A stretch of DNA of 64,000 bases from Hymenolepis diminuta (GCA_900708905.1 CAADRB010000017.1:1640251-1704250); one strand, 5' to 3'; shown: positions 47,693 through 61,138, numbered from the stretch's first letter. Numbers and translations: made by a program. Notes: a model not told the origin generated them from the letters alone.

Positions 47693-50600
47693 GTAAGATA
47701 TTATTTTAACTTTTATTTTTGTCTAGATTGTTGGTGGTAGTGCTGCGAAAACGTACGGTGGGAGACGGGTTCTCACCCTTGCTGTTTTACTCTGGTCACT
47801 GTCATCTTTTCTAACGCCATACTTTGCTGCTTCTTGGCATTTGATGATTCTTTTCCGTTTTTTACTCGGTGTCGGTGAAGGAATAGGTCTTCCAACAATC
47901 TTTCACATATTCTCTCACACTATTCCTGTTGAAGAACGTGGTCGGGCGTTCGGATATTTAGTTGGTTTAGGATCAATCGGACAGTTTATTTCGGCCACTT
48001 TCTCTCCCCATATGCAGTGGTCACACCCATTTCTTTTATTTGGAGGAGCAGGTTTAATCTGGGTAGTAGTTTGGGTTTATGCTACCAGGTCCTTCGGTGA
48101 TTTTGAACATATGAACTCTGTTGACTATCATATTCCTACCGTTCCAGTAAGCTATTCATGTTCTAACTGGACTACATCTGATTTCACTTGCATTTTTATC
48201 ATCCCCTTAACCTTTTTAGATAAATAGTGCAGTGCGGTGGCTCGATTTCCTTACGCATCGATCCCTCTGGGCCATATATGCGGCTCATTTCAGCATGAAT
48301 TGGTCTAATTATATTGTTATGCAATGGCTCCCAACGTATCTTGTTCGATCTCTAGGAGCAACCAACTTCGAGCTTACTCTTACTGCTGTTCCCTATATAC
48401 TCAACTCCGTATTTGGCATTAGTAAGTTTAGTATTTTACTCAGTTTATTTTTTTTCTTTTATCCCAAATATTCGTAAACTGTTCCCATTTTACCATTGGT
48501 AATGTTTAGCTTCAATGTAGTAGCATCAGTGCTCATTTGGTTGTTGTTCTGCTTTTTTGTGAGGTTAGAGAAAATATGTGTGGTATTTGTACCCTGTTAT
48601 AGTGTTCATTATTTCGTCCATCCTATCAGAGGAGTGTTTTCTCATGCCTGTGTGTTCACAATCTTTATATTCTTGCACAATTTTCTCTGGCTGTTTAGAA
48701 AGCGACACTTGTAGTTTTCATTTAAATTTTTCCTTATTAACGTTGTTTGCAGTGAAGAGTAAGGTTGTAAAGTTGTAATTACCAAAACCGTAATCCCTTC
48801 TAATCTTTTTTTTTTGGGGAGGAGATACAATTTTCCAATTTTCTTTGACTTGGGGGTTAGAGTGTTGTCATCATTTCTCCTAGTATTAGCAAGTTAAATC
48901 ATTTCATAGGCAGAATTATCACTTACATTGTCTAATCTTTTAATCGTCAGAATATGTGTTCTCAAGATATACCCCCTTTATTGAGTTCCTTTCATTATCG
49001 TCTAATAAACTGTATAATTTTTCCATTTTTCAGATCTGTGAGGTTATTTCATAATTATTAATTTGGGGGCTATATATGCGCGTACTCATCAAGCATTAGT
49101 ATTCATGTTCCATTGGTGATATCTCCACAGAATGATATACTTTTAGAGAGTAGTGGCCCTAGGTATACTGTCGGCGTCTTGTTATCTCTTTATAATTGTG
49201 CATTAAAGACATTTTGCTTGGCCCCTTCCTTGCGAACCTCATTTATTCAACTCAGTTAATGCATACCATTGTGATACAATCATGTATGGTCTTATTTATC
49301 TAATTATCTGGCTTCCCCGTTATCTGCCAATATCTGCCTCATTCTCATTACCCCCATAAATGCTACTATCGCCACTCCTATCTCCTTTTCACTGGATGAT
49401 TCACGTTCAGACGCGTTCGCCCTAGCCCAAATTATTACTCTTAACCATTGATGTTTTGCAGGCGCTGGTCACTTGGCAGACAATCTAGTGCGTCGACGGT
49501 GGAGTGTTCTTCGAGTACGTCAGCTCATGACCTCCGTTGGTCTTATCGGCCCCGGATTTCTACTTCTCATCTTCTCCGCATCTTCACGCATTTATCTCGC
49601 TGTGCTGTGAGTTGCCTTATGTATTTTATTTCATGCATCATTCTTGAGATTTTAAGTTCATTTAGTTGCTACCATAGGTACCTTAATTTTACTATTTTCA
49701 TTTATTTGAAGTCATCTAAGCATAAGAAACAGTGAATTATTTCGATTGAAAGTGATGGCGATTGGTTAGTTGAATAGCATTAGGTGAAATAAGCAAAGGA
49801 GTACTTTAATTGTGTTTAAATTTCATCAAGTTGTTCACTCTTTACTTCATGAGCCTTGTTACCATTTTATGTTCTAATATTCAAATTTTGAAGTTTAAGA
49901 TTTGACCTCTAAGTTCCTAAGTGAGTTCTTGTTGGTGATTTTTAAAGCTCACTACATTAAACCAGGAGGTTTTTAACGTGGTAGAGCTCCTTAAATTTTA
50001 CCAAATGGGAATTTCATTCATTGGTACTTGGTAATTTTATGTTGATTGGATGTAAGGAAATCAACATTTATGTACTTTGTTTTAAATGTGTTATTTTTCA
50101 CATGTAATGCAATCCTTTCTTAGTTGAAAGAAGGGGTTTAGCAAAAGAGGGGCTCTTATATCTTAGCAAACAATAGAGATCTGTAATTAAGTTCTTTGAA
50201 TTTTTCGTATTGATTGATAGTATCCATATTGCTTTTATGAGGCTTTTGTTTCATGTCTCACTCAGAAGATGATCGAGTTACCCGTTCGACCTCTTTCAGC
50301 TCTTCAGCGATTATCGGTTACTTTGTTCTCTTAATTATTTGCTACGGATACCTCACTTAGAAGTTTTGGAGTGAAATTACTCTGTTATTCCTTTTTAACA
50401 AAAGGGCATTTAACGTGATCTATGAAACGATATGTAGTATTGCTGTCTACTGAGGTCCATTACGAATACAGTAGCTCAGACCCAGAAGTAAAAAGATTTT
50501 TTCGGCCCTACCAAAAGCTTCTCTCTAGTAAAAAAACTACAACTGTTTATATAAAATTTTATATTTGGGATTTATTGGTTTCCTGGTGGATATTTATTTT

Positions 50601-53600
50601 CAGGCGTGGGCACCCAAGTATAACAAAAATAAAATCTCTCGCTCGGGAATAAAAATTTTCTCTAATGGGAATGTTGGTTTATACTTATTTCCTTAAGTTT
50701 TTTTTTTCAAATCATCAAAATTTGGTGCGTCTTTGATAAAACGTGTTCATTGAATGCTCGATTTGTTTTGCAAATTTACTCGATATGCAGAATCACAAAA
50801 TGCAGAATTTATACGGAGGCTTTTTTATTTTATGGAAAATTATTAATAAATAGCGATTGGAAATAAGTGAAAACTACAAGATTTTGGCTAGTTAAAAATA
50901 ACTATTGTAACGCAACCCTGTAGTGTGGGTGTCGAAATAGCTCACTTTAATGATAGTCGAAAAGTGGCGCAGCAATTGTATCATCTATTATCAGTGATTT
51001 AGTGTCGTTTTAGAGTTACAATCTGGTAAAAATTATCATTATAAAAAACGGGTGGGGCCAGAGATACCGGATATTAAAAAATCTGACTTATCGGAGGTCA
51101 TGGGTTGATTCAAATAATTCAAATACGCTTTGTATTATGATTTGCTGTTTTCGGTGTTTCGAAGTTGAATTTCATTCCTTCACAAACAATTTTCGAAAAT
51201 TATTACTTGATTTCAGTTTCTTATTTGGTGTCTGAAAGCTTAGTTAAATTTTGAGGTTGCTGACTAATAATGTGAAAATGAACTTCTATTCGAAAGTTAT
51301 GTTATTTAAAGCAGCTTAATCCAGTATAAATAATTAGATAGACTCAAAACAGGAGGAAGCTATGCATTGATATCATTATACCGTCTTCACTCTCAAGATG
51401 CCAGATAATATCTAAGAACGAATCTTCATTTTACTGATCGATCTAGTCATATATTCAGTGTCTGACATTGTTTAATGGTTTGAACTCTCTATTGGCATGC
51501 ATTGATAATATTTTAAGCATTTTTTTGTTTTAGGTTGATTTCAATTTCCATGGGTCTATCGGCCTGTAACGCAGCTGGGCATTTGGCTTCTCATTCAGAA
51601 GTAGCTCCTAACCATGCCGGAATCACCTTTGCTGTTAGCAATACCCTGGTAAGTACTCCATTATCTCATGTTTTAGTTTTTATCATTTTTATTTACCATC
51701 CCTATTTAGAAAGCGCTTTTTTGGGTTGGGGTGAGTCGGCATCATTGAGCCTCCATGGTGGGAAATTTCACTTCTGCCGGCCTCTTTGTTAATCCAAGTT
51801 AATTAGTGCTGCTGCCCATTCCGCTCACCGAGTGTGCACTAATGACTATTGAACCCGTGACCTCTGATTTAGTAGACAAGGACGTTAATTACTGCGCCAC
51901 CACAGCGCATCCCTTAAATTTATTATTTCTATCAATGGTTTTGTTATTATTGCCTAAAAGTCAAATTACTTGTGAGATATTGGTCTGTGATAACAAAATC
52001 CCTCATTCGATATTTATTCTAAACTTGGAAAGTTATTTCTTTGGTTGACAGTTTCCTTCGGCTAATTATCTGTTGATCATGAAAGGAGTAATAATATATC
52101 GATGACACACTGTTACACCAGGTAAATCATCATTGCATTTTACTTGAGTCCTAGTTTCTTTTAAATTGCATTTGCAACCTAGTCACTACGGTTGAATCAA
52201 AAATTATTTGCGAGCTTATATCAAAGCTCTTTTTGATTTATTGTATAATAAAATAAGCTAAAATTCAACACAATCGTGAATTTTCTTGCATGTGAGCATT
52301 CTTCATTCTTTATTGCACAGGAGCACACGCCAAAAGACTAAAATTACTTCTTTTTATAGAATGGAGAAGTTTAGGTACTTACAGTTGCATCGAATTGTGA
52401 TCTAAAAGCATCTATGGAATTGTGCTCGCCCATGCAGTTGTAGAGCGTATATCTCTGTCACGGATACAGTAGCCCATGTGCGCACATCTAGTGTAATGAT
52501 CCACAGCTGTAATTCACGTGTACCTGATTTTCGTCATTTATCCAATGATGCATCATCTGTCGAACTAAATTTCAACTAACGTAAATCTCGCCAAAAATTC
52601 CAAGCCGTAAAGTTTCTGTTAATTAAGAGTACTAAAAATTATAAGTATGTTTTCAGATTTTTCTTCTCTCAATGCCTCGTCATCTAATATTAATGAAGGC
52701 TCTGTGGTTCTAAACTATGATAGTAAAACTGCTTCTTCGACCCAACTAGAGAAGAAGGACGGTTAAGTAATATTGAATTGAGTTATTACATTTTTCTTCT
52801 ATATTTCCGAAAGTAATTCCATGAAATATTTCTTCATTTCCCAAAGCTTAAAATTTTTTATTTATTTTCTCGTTAAATATTTCCAAATTTTTCCCACAAT
52901 GAGTTGGCACACCTTAGAATTCAGTTTGTTACCTCCGTCTCTGGGTCACTCATGATCCGCGGTCTGATAGCCTGAACTACATCCGAATATAGTAAATGTG
53001 ATGATATTCACTCGCTGAGTCAGTGAGTCCCAAGTGATCGAGCCTTTGCAGTTGTCTGACTCGACTGATTTATATCTGATTCCAAAACCATTTAAACCCT
53101 TTGTGTGAAGTACTATCTTTCCTTGCCAATCTGTCTCTTCTGTTCTACTCTGTCACCAGGCCGACTGTTACTAATGAACTTTGTTGGTTGCAACCGTCTT
53201 CTTTCTCAATTGTGTTGCCATAGTGAAGACTGGTTAAAGATATCAGGTAAAGTCTAGCTGCTAATCCAAACTTCTTAAACTATTTGATTCAGTTATCCTT
53301 TTAGACTAGTATTAGCAAGTACCGCAATTCGTTCTAATCATTCAAAAATTGCACCAACTCATTATGACAACGTCCTTAGCATTTATTCAAAGCAAAGTAC
53401 GTTAGCGTTACTCATGGTCGGTCAAACTCTACGTCAGTAATCCAAATAGTCATTAGAATCATATTGGGCTATATAGAATTGATTAAGTTAGCAATTCAGA
53501 TAACTTATCCCATTTTAATCTCCTTCAATAAATTATTTGATTTGCGTTTCAAGTAATTTGTTTATAGGATACATAAGGTTCGTTCAATTTCAAACCTATA

Positions 53601-54039
53601 GCATTACCTTTTTCCCATTGTCTTATAAGTGTAGGTAGTGCGGTCTAAGCAAATATTTATCAAAGGATATATATATATATATGGCATCCATCCGTCAAAA
53701 TTTTTGAAGGTAGAAAGATGGACCAAGACGCAATATGGAGTACAAAGGTGAGAAGAAACGACCATCTTGCTATTATTGGTCCGAGTCATGGCATGCATAT
53801 TCCGTCTAGACATTATACTTAGAATTCTTCGGTATCAATCTACTTGGTAATTTACACAAGACCAATTTAAATCTTTTCCATTTTAGGCGACAATTCCGGG
53901 TATTCTGTGCGGCCCATTGACAGCACATATGGTAACACAATCTGGTCGATGGTTTCCTGTTTTCATTATTGCCGGCCTTGTGAATATTCTCGGTGCTTGT
54001 ATCTACCTTTGCAACAGTTCCGCCTCTCCTATTATGTAA
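47477..54039 (+). CDS. SLC17/PHT4-type major-facilitator transporter (six exons, 416 aa)
   Basis: Exons 47477-47692, 47727-48146, 48220-48421, 49462-49606, 51534-51648 and 53887-54039, total 1,251 bp, all phases agreeing. The family (SLC17 anion transporters, vesicular glutamate/nucleotide carriers, sialin, plant PHT4 phosphate transporters) moves organic anions or phosphate across plasma or organelle membranes. Seen: helix 1 with ADRVLMPVTIIPMADEF (R36), an IVGGSAAKTYGGRRVL loop (MFS motif A region), FRFLLGVGEGIGLPT with R116 and E123 as in helix 4 of VGLUTs, ERGRAFGYLVGLGSIG, NWSNYIVMQWLPTYLV, VRQLMTSVGLIGPGFLLL and PNHAGITFAVSNTL. The sequence looks closer to PHT4 and SLC17A9 patterns than to VGLUT. 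In motif A the usual Asp is Lys (GGSAAKTYGGRR). Start: an in-frame TGA lies just upstream of ATG 47477. Substrate cannot be stated. Confidence 0.9.
47727..48146 (+). CDS. Transporter exon 2
   Basis: 140 codons between GTCTAG and CCA|GTAAGC, after an unusually short intron of 34 bp. It covers helices 2 to 6 and the start of the central loop. The short intron has a T-rich tract and consistent phase. Confidence 0.9.
48220..48421 (+). CDS. Transporter exon 3
   Basis: Acceptor TTTTTAG, donor A|GTAAGT. It encodes VRWLDFLTHRSLWAIYAAHF, then SMNWSNYIVMQWLPTYLV, aligning with PHT4 LLSKLPTWAIIFANVTNNWG..VLLSWMPVYF. Confidence 0.9.
49462..49606 (+). CDS. Transporter exon 4
   Basis: Acceptor TTTTGCAG, donor CT|GTGAGT. 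It encodes SAGHLADNLVRRRWSVLRVR and QLMTSVGLIGPGFLLL, the conserved loop and helix 9 of the family. Confidence 0.9.
51534..51648 (+). CDS. Transporter exon 5
   Basis: Acceptor GTTTTAG, donor CTG|GTAAGT. It encodes LISISMGLSACNAAGHLASH, then SEVAPNHAGITFAVSNTL, matching the PHT4 motif DIAPQYAGFLHGISNCAGT. Confidence 0.9.
51720..51912 (-). repeat. tRNA-derived SINE-like element
   Basis: On the minus strand, TGTGGTGGCGCAGTAATTAA (A-box-like) is followed about 33 nt later by GGTTCAATAG (B-box-like), with an anticodon-like CTACTAA loop between. The T-stem is not paired, so it is not a working tRNA. Downstream it runs into non-tRNA sequence in the transporter's last intron. A decayed tRNA is the alternative. 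Confidence 0.45.
53667..53682. repeat. (AT)8 microsatellite
   Basis: A pure AT dinucleotide run in the last transporter intron. Confidence 0.8.
53701..53785 (+). repeat. Short repeat shared with 55880-55960, copy 1
   Basis: AGAAAGATGGACC..AAAGGTGAGAAGAAACGACCATCTT resembles AGAAAGACGACC..AAAGGTGAGAGAAATTGGCCATCTT about 2.2 kb downstream in the same orientation. The family is unknown. Confidence 0.35.
53887..54039 (+). CDS. Transporter exon 6 (last)
   Basis: Acceptor CATTTTAG. It encodes ATIPGILCGPLTAHMVTQSG, helix 12 and a short tail ending NSSASPIM before TAA at 54037-54039. The very short cytosolic tail differs from animal VGLUTs. Confidence 0.88.
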   Translation, partial: ATIPGILCGPLTAHMVTQSGRWFPVFIIAGLVNILGACIYLCNSSASPIM

Positions 54040-54502
54040 AAAAGTCCTCTTCCTCTCTATTTGCGCCAATGTCTTTCTCTTCCCGTTTTATCTTATTCCC
54101 TGTCTCCCTCCTTTTGGTGCTTGTATACCTACTTGTGTGTGTGTTTACATTCTTGTTCATTGATCAAATACTAAAGTTTTTTGTTCTCTTAGCGCTTTAC
54201 TGACCTGTGTATAAGAGGGGGTCCATCCCTTTATGTTATCGTTATAATTTATATTCAAGCCCTGGGTTATGAAGTATTCTATAATTGCTCAGACTCTAGG
54301 AGTATAAAGGGGAGCTATTGATTTAACTAGACAAGATTAATCTATTAACCAGATCGGACCATTTATTGATATAATTGGCAATCTATTTATACGCGGAATT
54401 TGGTTTGGTCGGGGAAGATCGGACTAATCATAGAATTTCTTTATCCAATCATGGCAGAGCATGGTCGGTTGGGTGACGGACTTATCGGTAAATAGCAATT
54501 AA

Positions 54503-54535
54503 CCTCGTCATGCCGTGACCATGGTTATGACGAGG
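54503..54535. repeat. Imperfect palindrome with 9-bp arms
   Basis: CCTCGTCAT and ATGACGAGG flank a 15-bp centre, downstream of the transporter's last exon. It could form a hairpin in RNA or mark a mobile-element end. No function is assigned. Confidence 0.5.
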
Positions 54536-55879
54536 AAGTGACACGTCGATAATGTGATATTCATGTTGCAATTTCTTTTAGGTATGTTAAAACCTCCAAC
54601 AGGTTTAAAGATCTCATTTGACTACCGATTGTCAACTGCCTTCTCCAAGTCAGACTAGTTAGCCAAATTTGACCTACGTAAACGGGTTATCGGTGTGTGG
54701 GCGCACGTTGAGGGCAAGCATTCGGACAATAATTTCACGAGTGCTTTAACAGCTTTTTTTGCAAAGAAGTTGCTAAGTATTAATAATAACAATGATGCAT
54801 CCTGGATGTTTCGAAATAGAACTGACCTCTTACCTAGTTTCCATTGTTTCATATTTACATATCGTTATATTTGTACTGTTTGCAGTTGAATTTCTAATAT
54901 AAAGTTACGTCGACGATGACATAACATTTTGTTTAAACTAGGCTACTAACTCGACGACGTTGCTTAATACTTACTGGGATCATACTATGGCTACACTTGC
55001 TCCCAAGATACTTCTTTTAGGAAAATAAACTTGCTCATATGGGCCTGTGTAAGTGAAAAACGGTCGGTTGCTCGTTAGCCAAGTACGAACACGAAAAACC
55101 AATAATCGATAAGCCTGTCCGCAAGAGATGAAGTGTGTTTACCGAAAATAATCGATTGACTGCCCAAATGATCAGAACTGAAGCGGTGGCGAGGTTGCCT
55201 TTCCAAACAAGAATCCAAAGACCAATAATCAATAATCTGGGGAATGTGACCCGTAAACTTCATTCAGGAGTATGATAATTATTCGATTCGGATTTTTAAT
55301 ATGGCTTTGTCTTGCTTCGTGAAATAAAATTTTTCATTGCGATTTTCCTTATAAGATTAGATTTTGAGTAAATATAATACAGGAATAAAATGCTCATCCT
55401 TGTTTTTTAATCATTTCTGATGTTATGGCGTCAGAATCCTTAGTGAATAAAAACGGATGATTAGAATGATTTATGTTAAATAGGATATGACTTTTATTGC
55501 CAATAAACCGAAATTTCGGAAATAAGCCTCGTGATTTTTCACTCATACTTACGAAGAATAACCGTTTTAATTTAAGATCAGAATAACCACAGTTCACTTG
55601 TTTCCCAGAGAACGAAGTACAGTATCAAATACCCAAGATTAGTATTGTAATCCACCAAGAACGTTACTAGAGGGGAATTGAAAGTAGGCTAACCTGGCAA
55701 GCCGATATGGGCGTGCTTGCCACTACACAAAGGACCGATAAAAAAAGTTGTACTGCAGATATACTCAACCACGTGGTCCTATGCTGCAGGAGAGGACAGT
55801 ATGAACGGAGTGCAGGAAGTGTCGTCTTAATAGTTATTTAGTAAAGATTATTTTATGGTTGTGACATGAGATAGTTTAA

Positions 55880-55960
55880 GGGCATAGATGTCTAAAGGAG
55901 AAAGACGACCTTTAAAGGGCCCAAAGGTGAGAGAAATTGGCCATCTTACCACAAAGGCTA
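55880..55960 (+). repeat. Short repeat shared with 53701-53785, copy 2
   Basis: Second copy of the stretch described at 53701-53785, with roughly 70 percent similarity by eye over the best 40 bases. Confidence 0.35.
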
Positions 55961-58900
55961 CTGCACTCTAAAGCAACATATGAACTTAGCTAAGTTCATC
56001 CCATTCCGCATTGGCAACTGTTCTTCCATATTGATTAGTTTGCTGGCATGTGTTCTTACTGACTAGCGAAGTTTCTAACTTTGCCTACTTCCATTTCTTC
56101 AGTAGCAATGTGCTTGGCGGTTTACTGGATCTATACACTTGAATAAAATTGATGGTGTTCCTCTCGTTCTAAGTCAACTTTAGTATAGGGATATCCAGTA
56201 CATACATAGATTATTGCATTATAAAACAATACCCAAATATGGCAATGAATGCTTGAATGGCGTTGAAATGGAGCAGTAAATCGGTAAATATAAAATTGTG
56301 TAAACACGGTGGTACGAATGAGAGTGACGCACGCGAGTGATTAAGTGAGGGAATTGATGAATCAATAGATGAAGATAATTATATGAGACAATAATATTCA
56401 ATATAGTATTAAATACACCAAATTCTCCTCCTTGTACTACTGAAAAAATTCACTCGCGGATTAGGTCTAATTATATTATTCTCATTTGCTTCAAACTCTA
56501 GCACTCTTAAAACTCACGTGACTGCCTATATTCTCACATGCGTCACTAATTTCTCCTCGCTTCGATCACACTCATATACGTATTATCTTTAATTGTGCAA
56601 TCATGTTTGTCCAACCATCTTGTTGTCAATAGATAAATTTGTTTAAACATCCAAATATAAATTTATATTATATTAGAGTGACTAATTTTATCTAGAATTA
56701 ATTGATAAGTATGCTTGTCTTGCCTATGAAATGTTTCTCCAATTCACTTAAATTCACAATATGCCTTCAAAACAGGTGAAGCTTCTGCTTAAAAGTCCCT
56801 AACGTAGTACTAATACAGCTAATATTTGCTCTTCCCACTGCTACCACTACTATGAAAGGAGAGAGACAATGGCCGATTATATATATCATTGGGAGAACTG
56901 AGAAAGAGCTTAAACTGTCTAGTTTGAAACAGTACATTATTTCGAGATTTCCGAGTAAATATAAATAAATAGGAGTCACATAACGGGAAAATTGATAAGC
57001 CGTTTAAAGTTCAGGGATGAATCAGACACAGAACAGGGTGACAAGCTCCGAAACTGATAGAAATCTTAAATTACTTTCGATGATATTTCAAAAATAAAGT
57101 TCCGCATTTCGACATGCGTTAATATTGTTATTAGGATGCCGAAAAACGAGTGTAAAAGCCTCTGAGTTTATCTTTTGTCCCGAGATGAGTGATTCCTGCA
57201 GGTCGTTTCTAAGTCGTTCTTCATCCTTGCCAAAATGTGAGTGAACACCACTTTATACACCTTGAGAGTTATTCAGCTGTCAATCTGCAGTGTTTTGATT
57301 GTTAAAATCAATAATAGGAAGATGACATATGTATATATGTCTTATCTCTCTCCGCGAGTCTGAGTCAACTGCAACTTAGCAATAACTACCGGGTAAAAAT
57401 AGAATATTGCAGCAGAAACTGCATCTCCTAGCTTAATAACATTGTAGAAGAGTCATACTTTACAAAAATGGTATAAAATTTTTCAAATATTCCTTATTTA
57501 TTTTTAATCCACGACGCACATGATAACTTTACAATGTATCACAAATCAAAACCTAAAAACAAACACTAATGTATTATTTCCATTTACGCATTGTGGATAC
57601 TATATGTTTTATTCAGCTAAACTGTCTCTCTTACACATTTAAATCTTCATTTATTTTCCCGAAACAATTAATTTTGAATTTATTTTTGAAATTTCTAAGG
57701 TCACTCATCCATTACAATATCAGAAGTCAGGACAGAATTCCAATTCATAGGTTTCAGTTACTGGAGAGGTAAACAATTTTGCAATCGATTTTAGATATAT
57801 TTTACAATATTATCGAGCATGAAGGAAAAAAAACAAAAGGAGATCGAAGGAAATTAAAGGCAGTCCAATCAATCATTGGCTACATAGTCAATATATCATT
57901 AACTATCTACAGATTAACCTAGACAAATTTACTGAAAACAACAGTCATTTTTTAAAAAGAATAGATATTAATGTACCTCTTAACTATGCTTTATTTGTAA
58001 TAAATTAATATTCCTATATTGATTTTAAAAATTAATCAGTGGCCCACATTATAGAGCTGTAACTTCTCAGATTCTAGGAAGAGGAAAGAAGACTTGTCGC
58101 TCAAACAACAATTTTCTGTTGAAAAAATGTGTTTATATAGAATTGGATATGGAACAAATGACTGGCTGACTGATTGATAGATATTGTCAGCGAAAGACTC
58201 CTCATTGGGAGCCTTAGATATCCAAATCTGATTGTAGAAGTCCACAAATTGATATTTCAGTACATGAGGACTGAACTTACGAGCGCATTGAGTGTACTCT
58301 TAGTGTACTCGATGAATGCTCCGAAAATATTCCTAACAATTGATAAGTGGCAGAATGGAATATTTTCGATGCTCAAAGTAAAACTTGGAGGATTTCCCAA
58401 CAATTTCTTAGATTTTTGAGTAATATTAATTTAATTCGTTATGATCAAAAAGCCATGTTTACGTTCTTACATTTACTTGAACTATTTTCAAACGTTTCAG
58501 TCGGAGAATATTGATTAACTCACCTCGTTCACAATAGTTCAGATTTTATCCGTAAAATCTTATGATACGGCAGTAATAAGACGGTCGACTCTCAAGCTCT
58601 TCTTTGCTCCCCATATTATTCTCCTCTTTCTCCATTTTCTCGTCTCTCTCACTTTCTCGAATTTCCATTGCCACTGAAAATACAATCTGATTTATTCTCA
58701 ACTCTTGGCTTACTAATTTGAAAACTGTGGTTGCCTGCTGTCCGTGAAAGCTTTGCATCAGTCATAGCTGAAAGCTGTCAATCTTAGCTCATCGAGTTCT
58801 GCATCCGAAATTCGTCGCTATATTTTGAATTGTAATTGGTATTATTTTGCTGGCCAACAGATAGCTAAATAATCCAGTATCCTAATTTGCATACATTATG

Positions 58901-61138
58901 ATCTGCATAAAAGATTGCACAAGTTATAGGTACGATACAACAGCGCCACAATACAGGACGACCCAAGTAATCATATCAGAATTAGGTCGATTTATATTAT
59001 CCGCCATTTACAAACGTAAAGTAAATAAATTTGTTCGAATAAAAGGGAATTAAAAAGGCGGAAAATAAAGAATCCTGCACATAAGAGTTATTTTGGAGAA
59101 AATATTATTTTCTTATACGTAGTAACATGTTAGTTTGAGCTACAAGTTATCTGCATTCTTCCTCAGGATTTGGAACCAAAACGGTTATCAGAGATTGCGG
59201 TACCCGGGTCAATTCTCCGAAAGATATGACAATTGAATGGGCTCGATATTAGCATTTCAACCCATTTAATATAAAGTATACATTCAGTCCATCAGTATTT
59301 GACAGTTAATTCAACATTAGGCCCAAAATTCGGTAATACCAGAATATAATAATACCCCCATTCTTACAATTTTAATATCGTCCAACTAGCACACTACAGA
59401 GAAGACGAGAGACTTGGAGGAGCGCTTTGTATAAACACTCATGCAGAGCAGACTCAAAAATCTGATCATTTAAACAACATTTCTAGGTCGACAGCGGTAG
59501 AGAGTTGCAATAGGCAGCAGATTTCAATAAATATATGGTTTTATGGAGTATGTCAATAAGTGCATGCTAACGCAGACATTCTAGATATTTGTACGTAGAA
59601 ACCCGAGGCATCGATGATTGGACATGACTGATGCATCACGAAGGAACATTTTTTTTACACCTAATATTTCTAACCAATAAACTGAGATGACTTTCCCGAC
59701 CACCTCTGAATCGTTCTAGTGATATTAATGATTCCTTCTATTTGGGCACGCTCCAGATCACATTACACCTAAACCGCTTCATAATGCCTCTATATCAATG
59801 TTTCTTCAGGAACAGAAATTGCCTCCATTGGAAAATTCTGAAAATATGATAAAGTTATTCCTTTCTGGATAATGTTAAGTTGTTCCGCAGTCTCCTCTCT
59901 GTTTTGAGTCATTACTATTTTAAAAAATGTTTGAAACAGTTCACTTTCCCCAATTTTGCTCTTTTTATATACTTATTTGGTGATTGCTAATTTTTCCAAA
60001 GGAAAGTTACATTTTGAGTTGTCTTCATTTAAGGGAACTGTTACATCCGGGTTACCTTTCCACATCTTTCCTCTTCAACTTTAACCTATTCCAAACCCTT
60101 ATCATCAATTTCTGTCAAGGGCACCAAGGGACGGCCCCATTTGCATTGAGAGGTATTCATTATTCTGTAAAAAAGAGAGGCGAATAATCAAGACTAAACT
60201 ATGGATTAGTCAATCGTTCCAAGGCAATTAAAACAAACTGTCTGATCTCATCAAGGGTAAATAGAATAATTTAGATTGAGGGAAGAGAGTTCGATCTACC
60301 AAGAAAGCACACATTCTACCACCGCTCTTGCTGATCAGAAATAACCAGTATTATTGGCCGCCCACATCACTTAATATATGCTGACCGAATGTTAAACGCA
60401 GTGCCTATACACATTCAGGAATCCATCTGCTGAGAAACTCGCATTTCGCTATTTCCATAATGGCGGCTGTTCAGATGCTTCATGTGATATTTACGAACTC
60501 ACAACCATCACTAATCATACTTATCGAAGCATTGTTCGATCTCCGTTATTTAATTCTCATTCAGAGCAGTTCCCTTGTAAGGTACAGCTTCCGATTTTCT
60601 GAATGCCTGATGCTGAAGTATATGGCAAAACGTTCGCATGGAGGAAAGTACGTTGGGGGAAAAATTATAGTGAACTGACCGTAATTTCCCTCGAATGAGA
60701 GGTGTCGTCAAAATCCACAATTTCTGAGGAAGTTTATCCTTCAACTTTTTGTTTAAACTATTGTTGTCGTTAGCATTTGCAGTCACCACAGCGACAAATT
60801 CCTGCATCATTCTCTTTTCAATGAGAGATAGTGTTACTGCTGACAACTGAGCTACCAGACGTTACTTTGGTTGATATAATTTTTAAAAATTGAAATACGG
60901 GCATAGATTTCATGTCAAACTTTTGGTAGGCTCTCATATGAAAAATTTTATTTCGATGTACATCTGTCCAAACTAATAATTATCGCTGATTGAAGGTAAT
61001 TTGAGTATTTTATAAGAGTATTTGCTCATATTTAAATTTGAAGGAAGTCAATTAAATAAACGTCAAGAATTTCGGTCTTTTGACTGTATCTTCTCGTATT
61101 TATCATATTTCAGATCCAAAATTTCATCGGTTTGATGA

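Larger units (their letters stand above)
54040..61138. other. Downstream region with no firm gene
   Basis: Apart from the transporter 3' untranslated region and small repeats I see only short frames with no domain character and no paired splice sites. The minus-strand frame 60846-60550 (98 codons, rich in Lys and Asn) is the longest. I could not link it to a family. Confidence 0.4.

Noticed and set aside
52440..53240. Possible RNA gene or repeat in the transporter intron
   Set aside because: No A/B-box pair, no cloverleaf and no second copy could be established.
60550..60846. 98-codon minus-strand frame
   Set aside because: Lys/Asn-rich composition, no domain and no matching splice sites. 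Not enough to call a gene.
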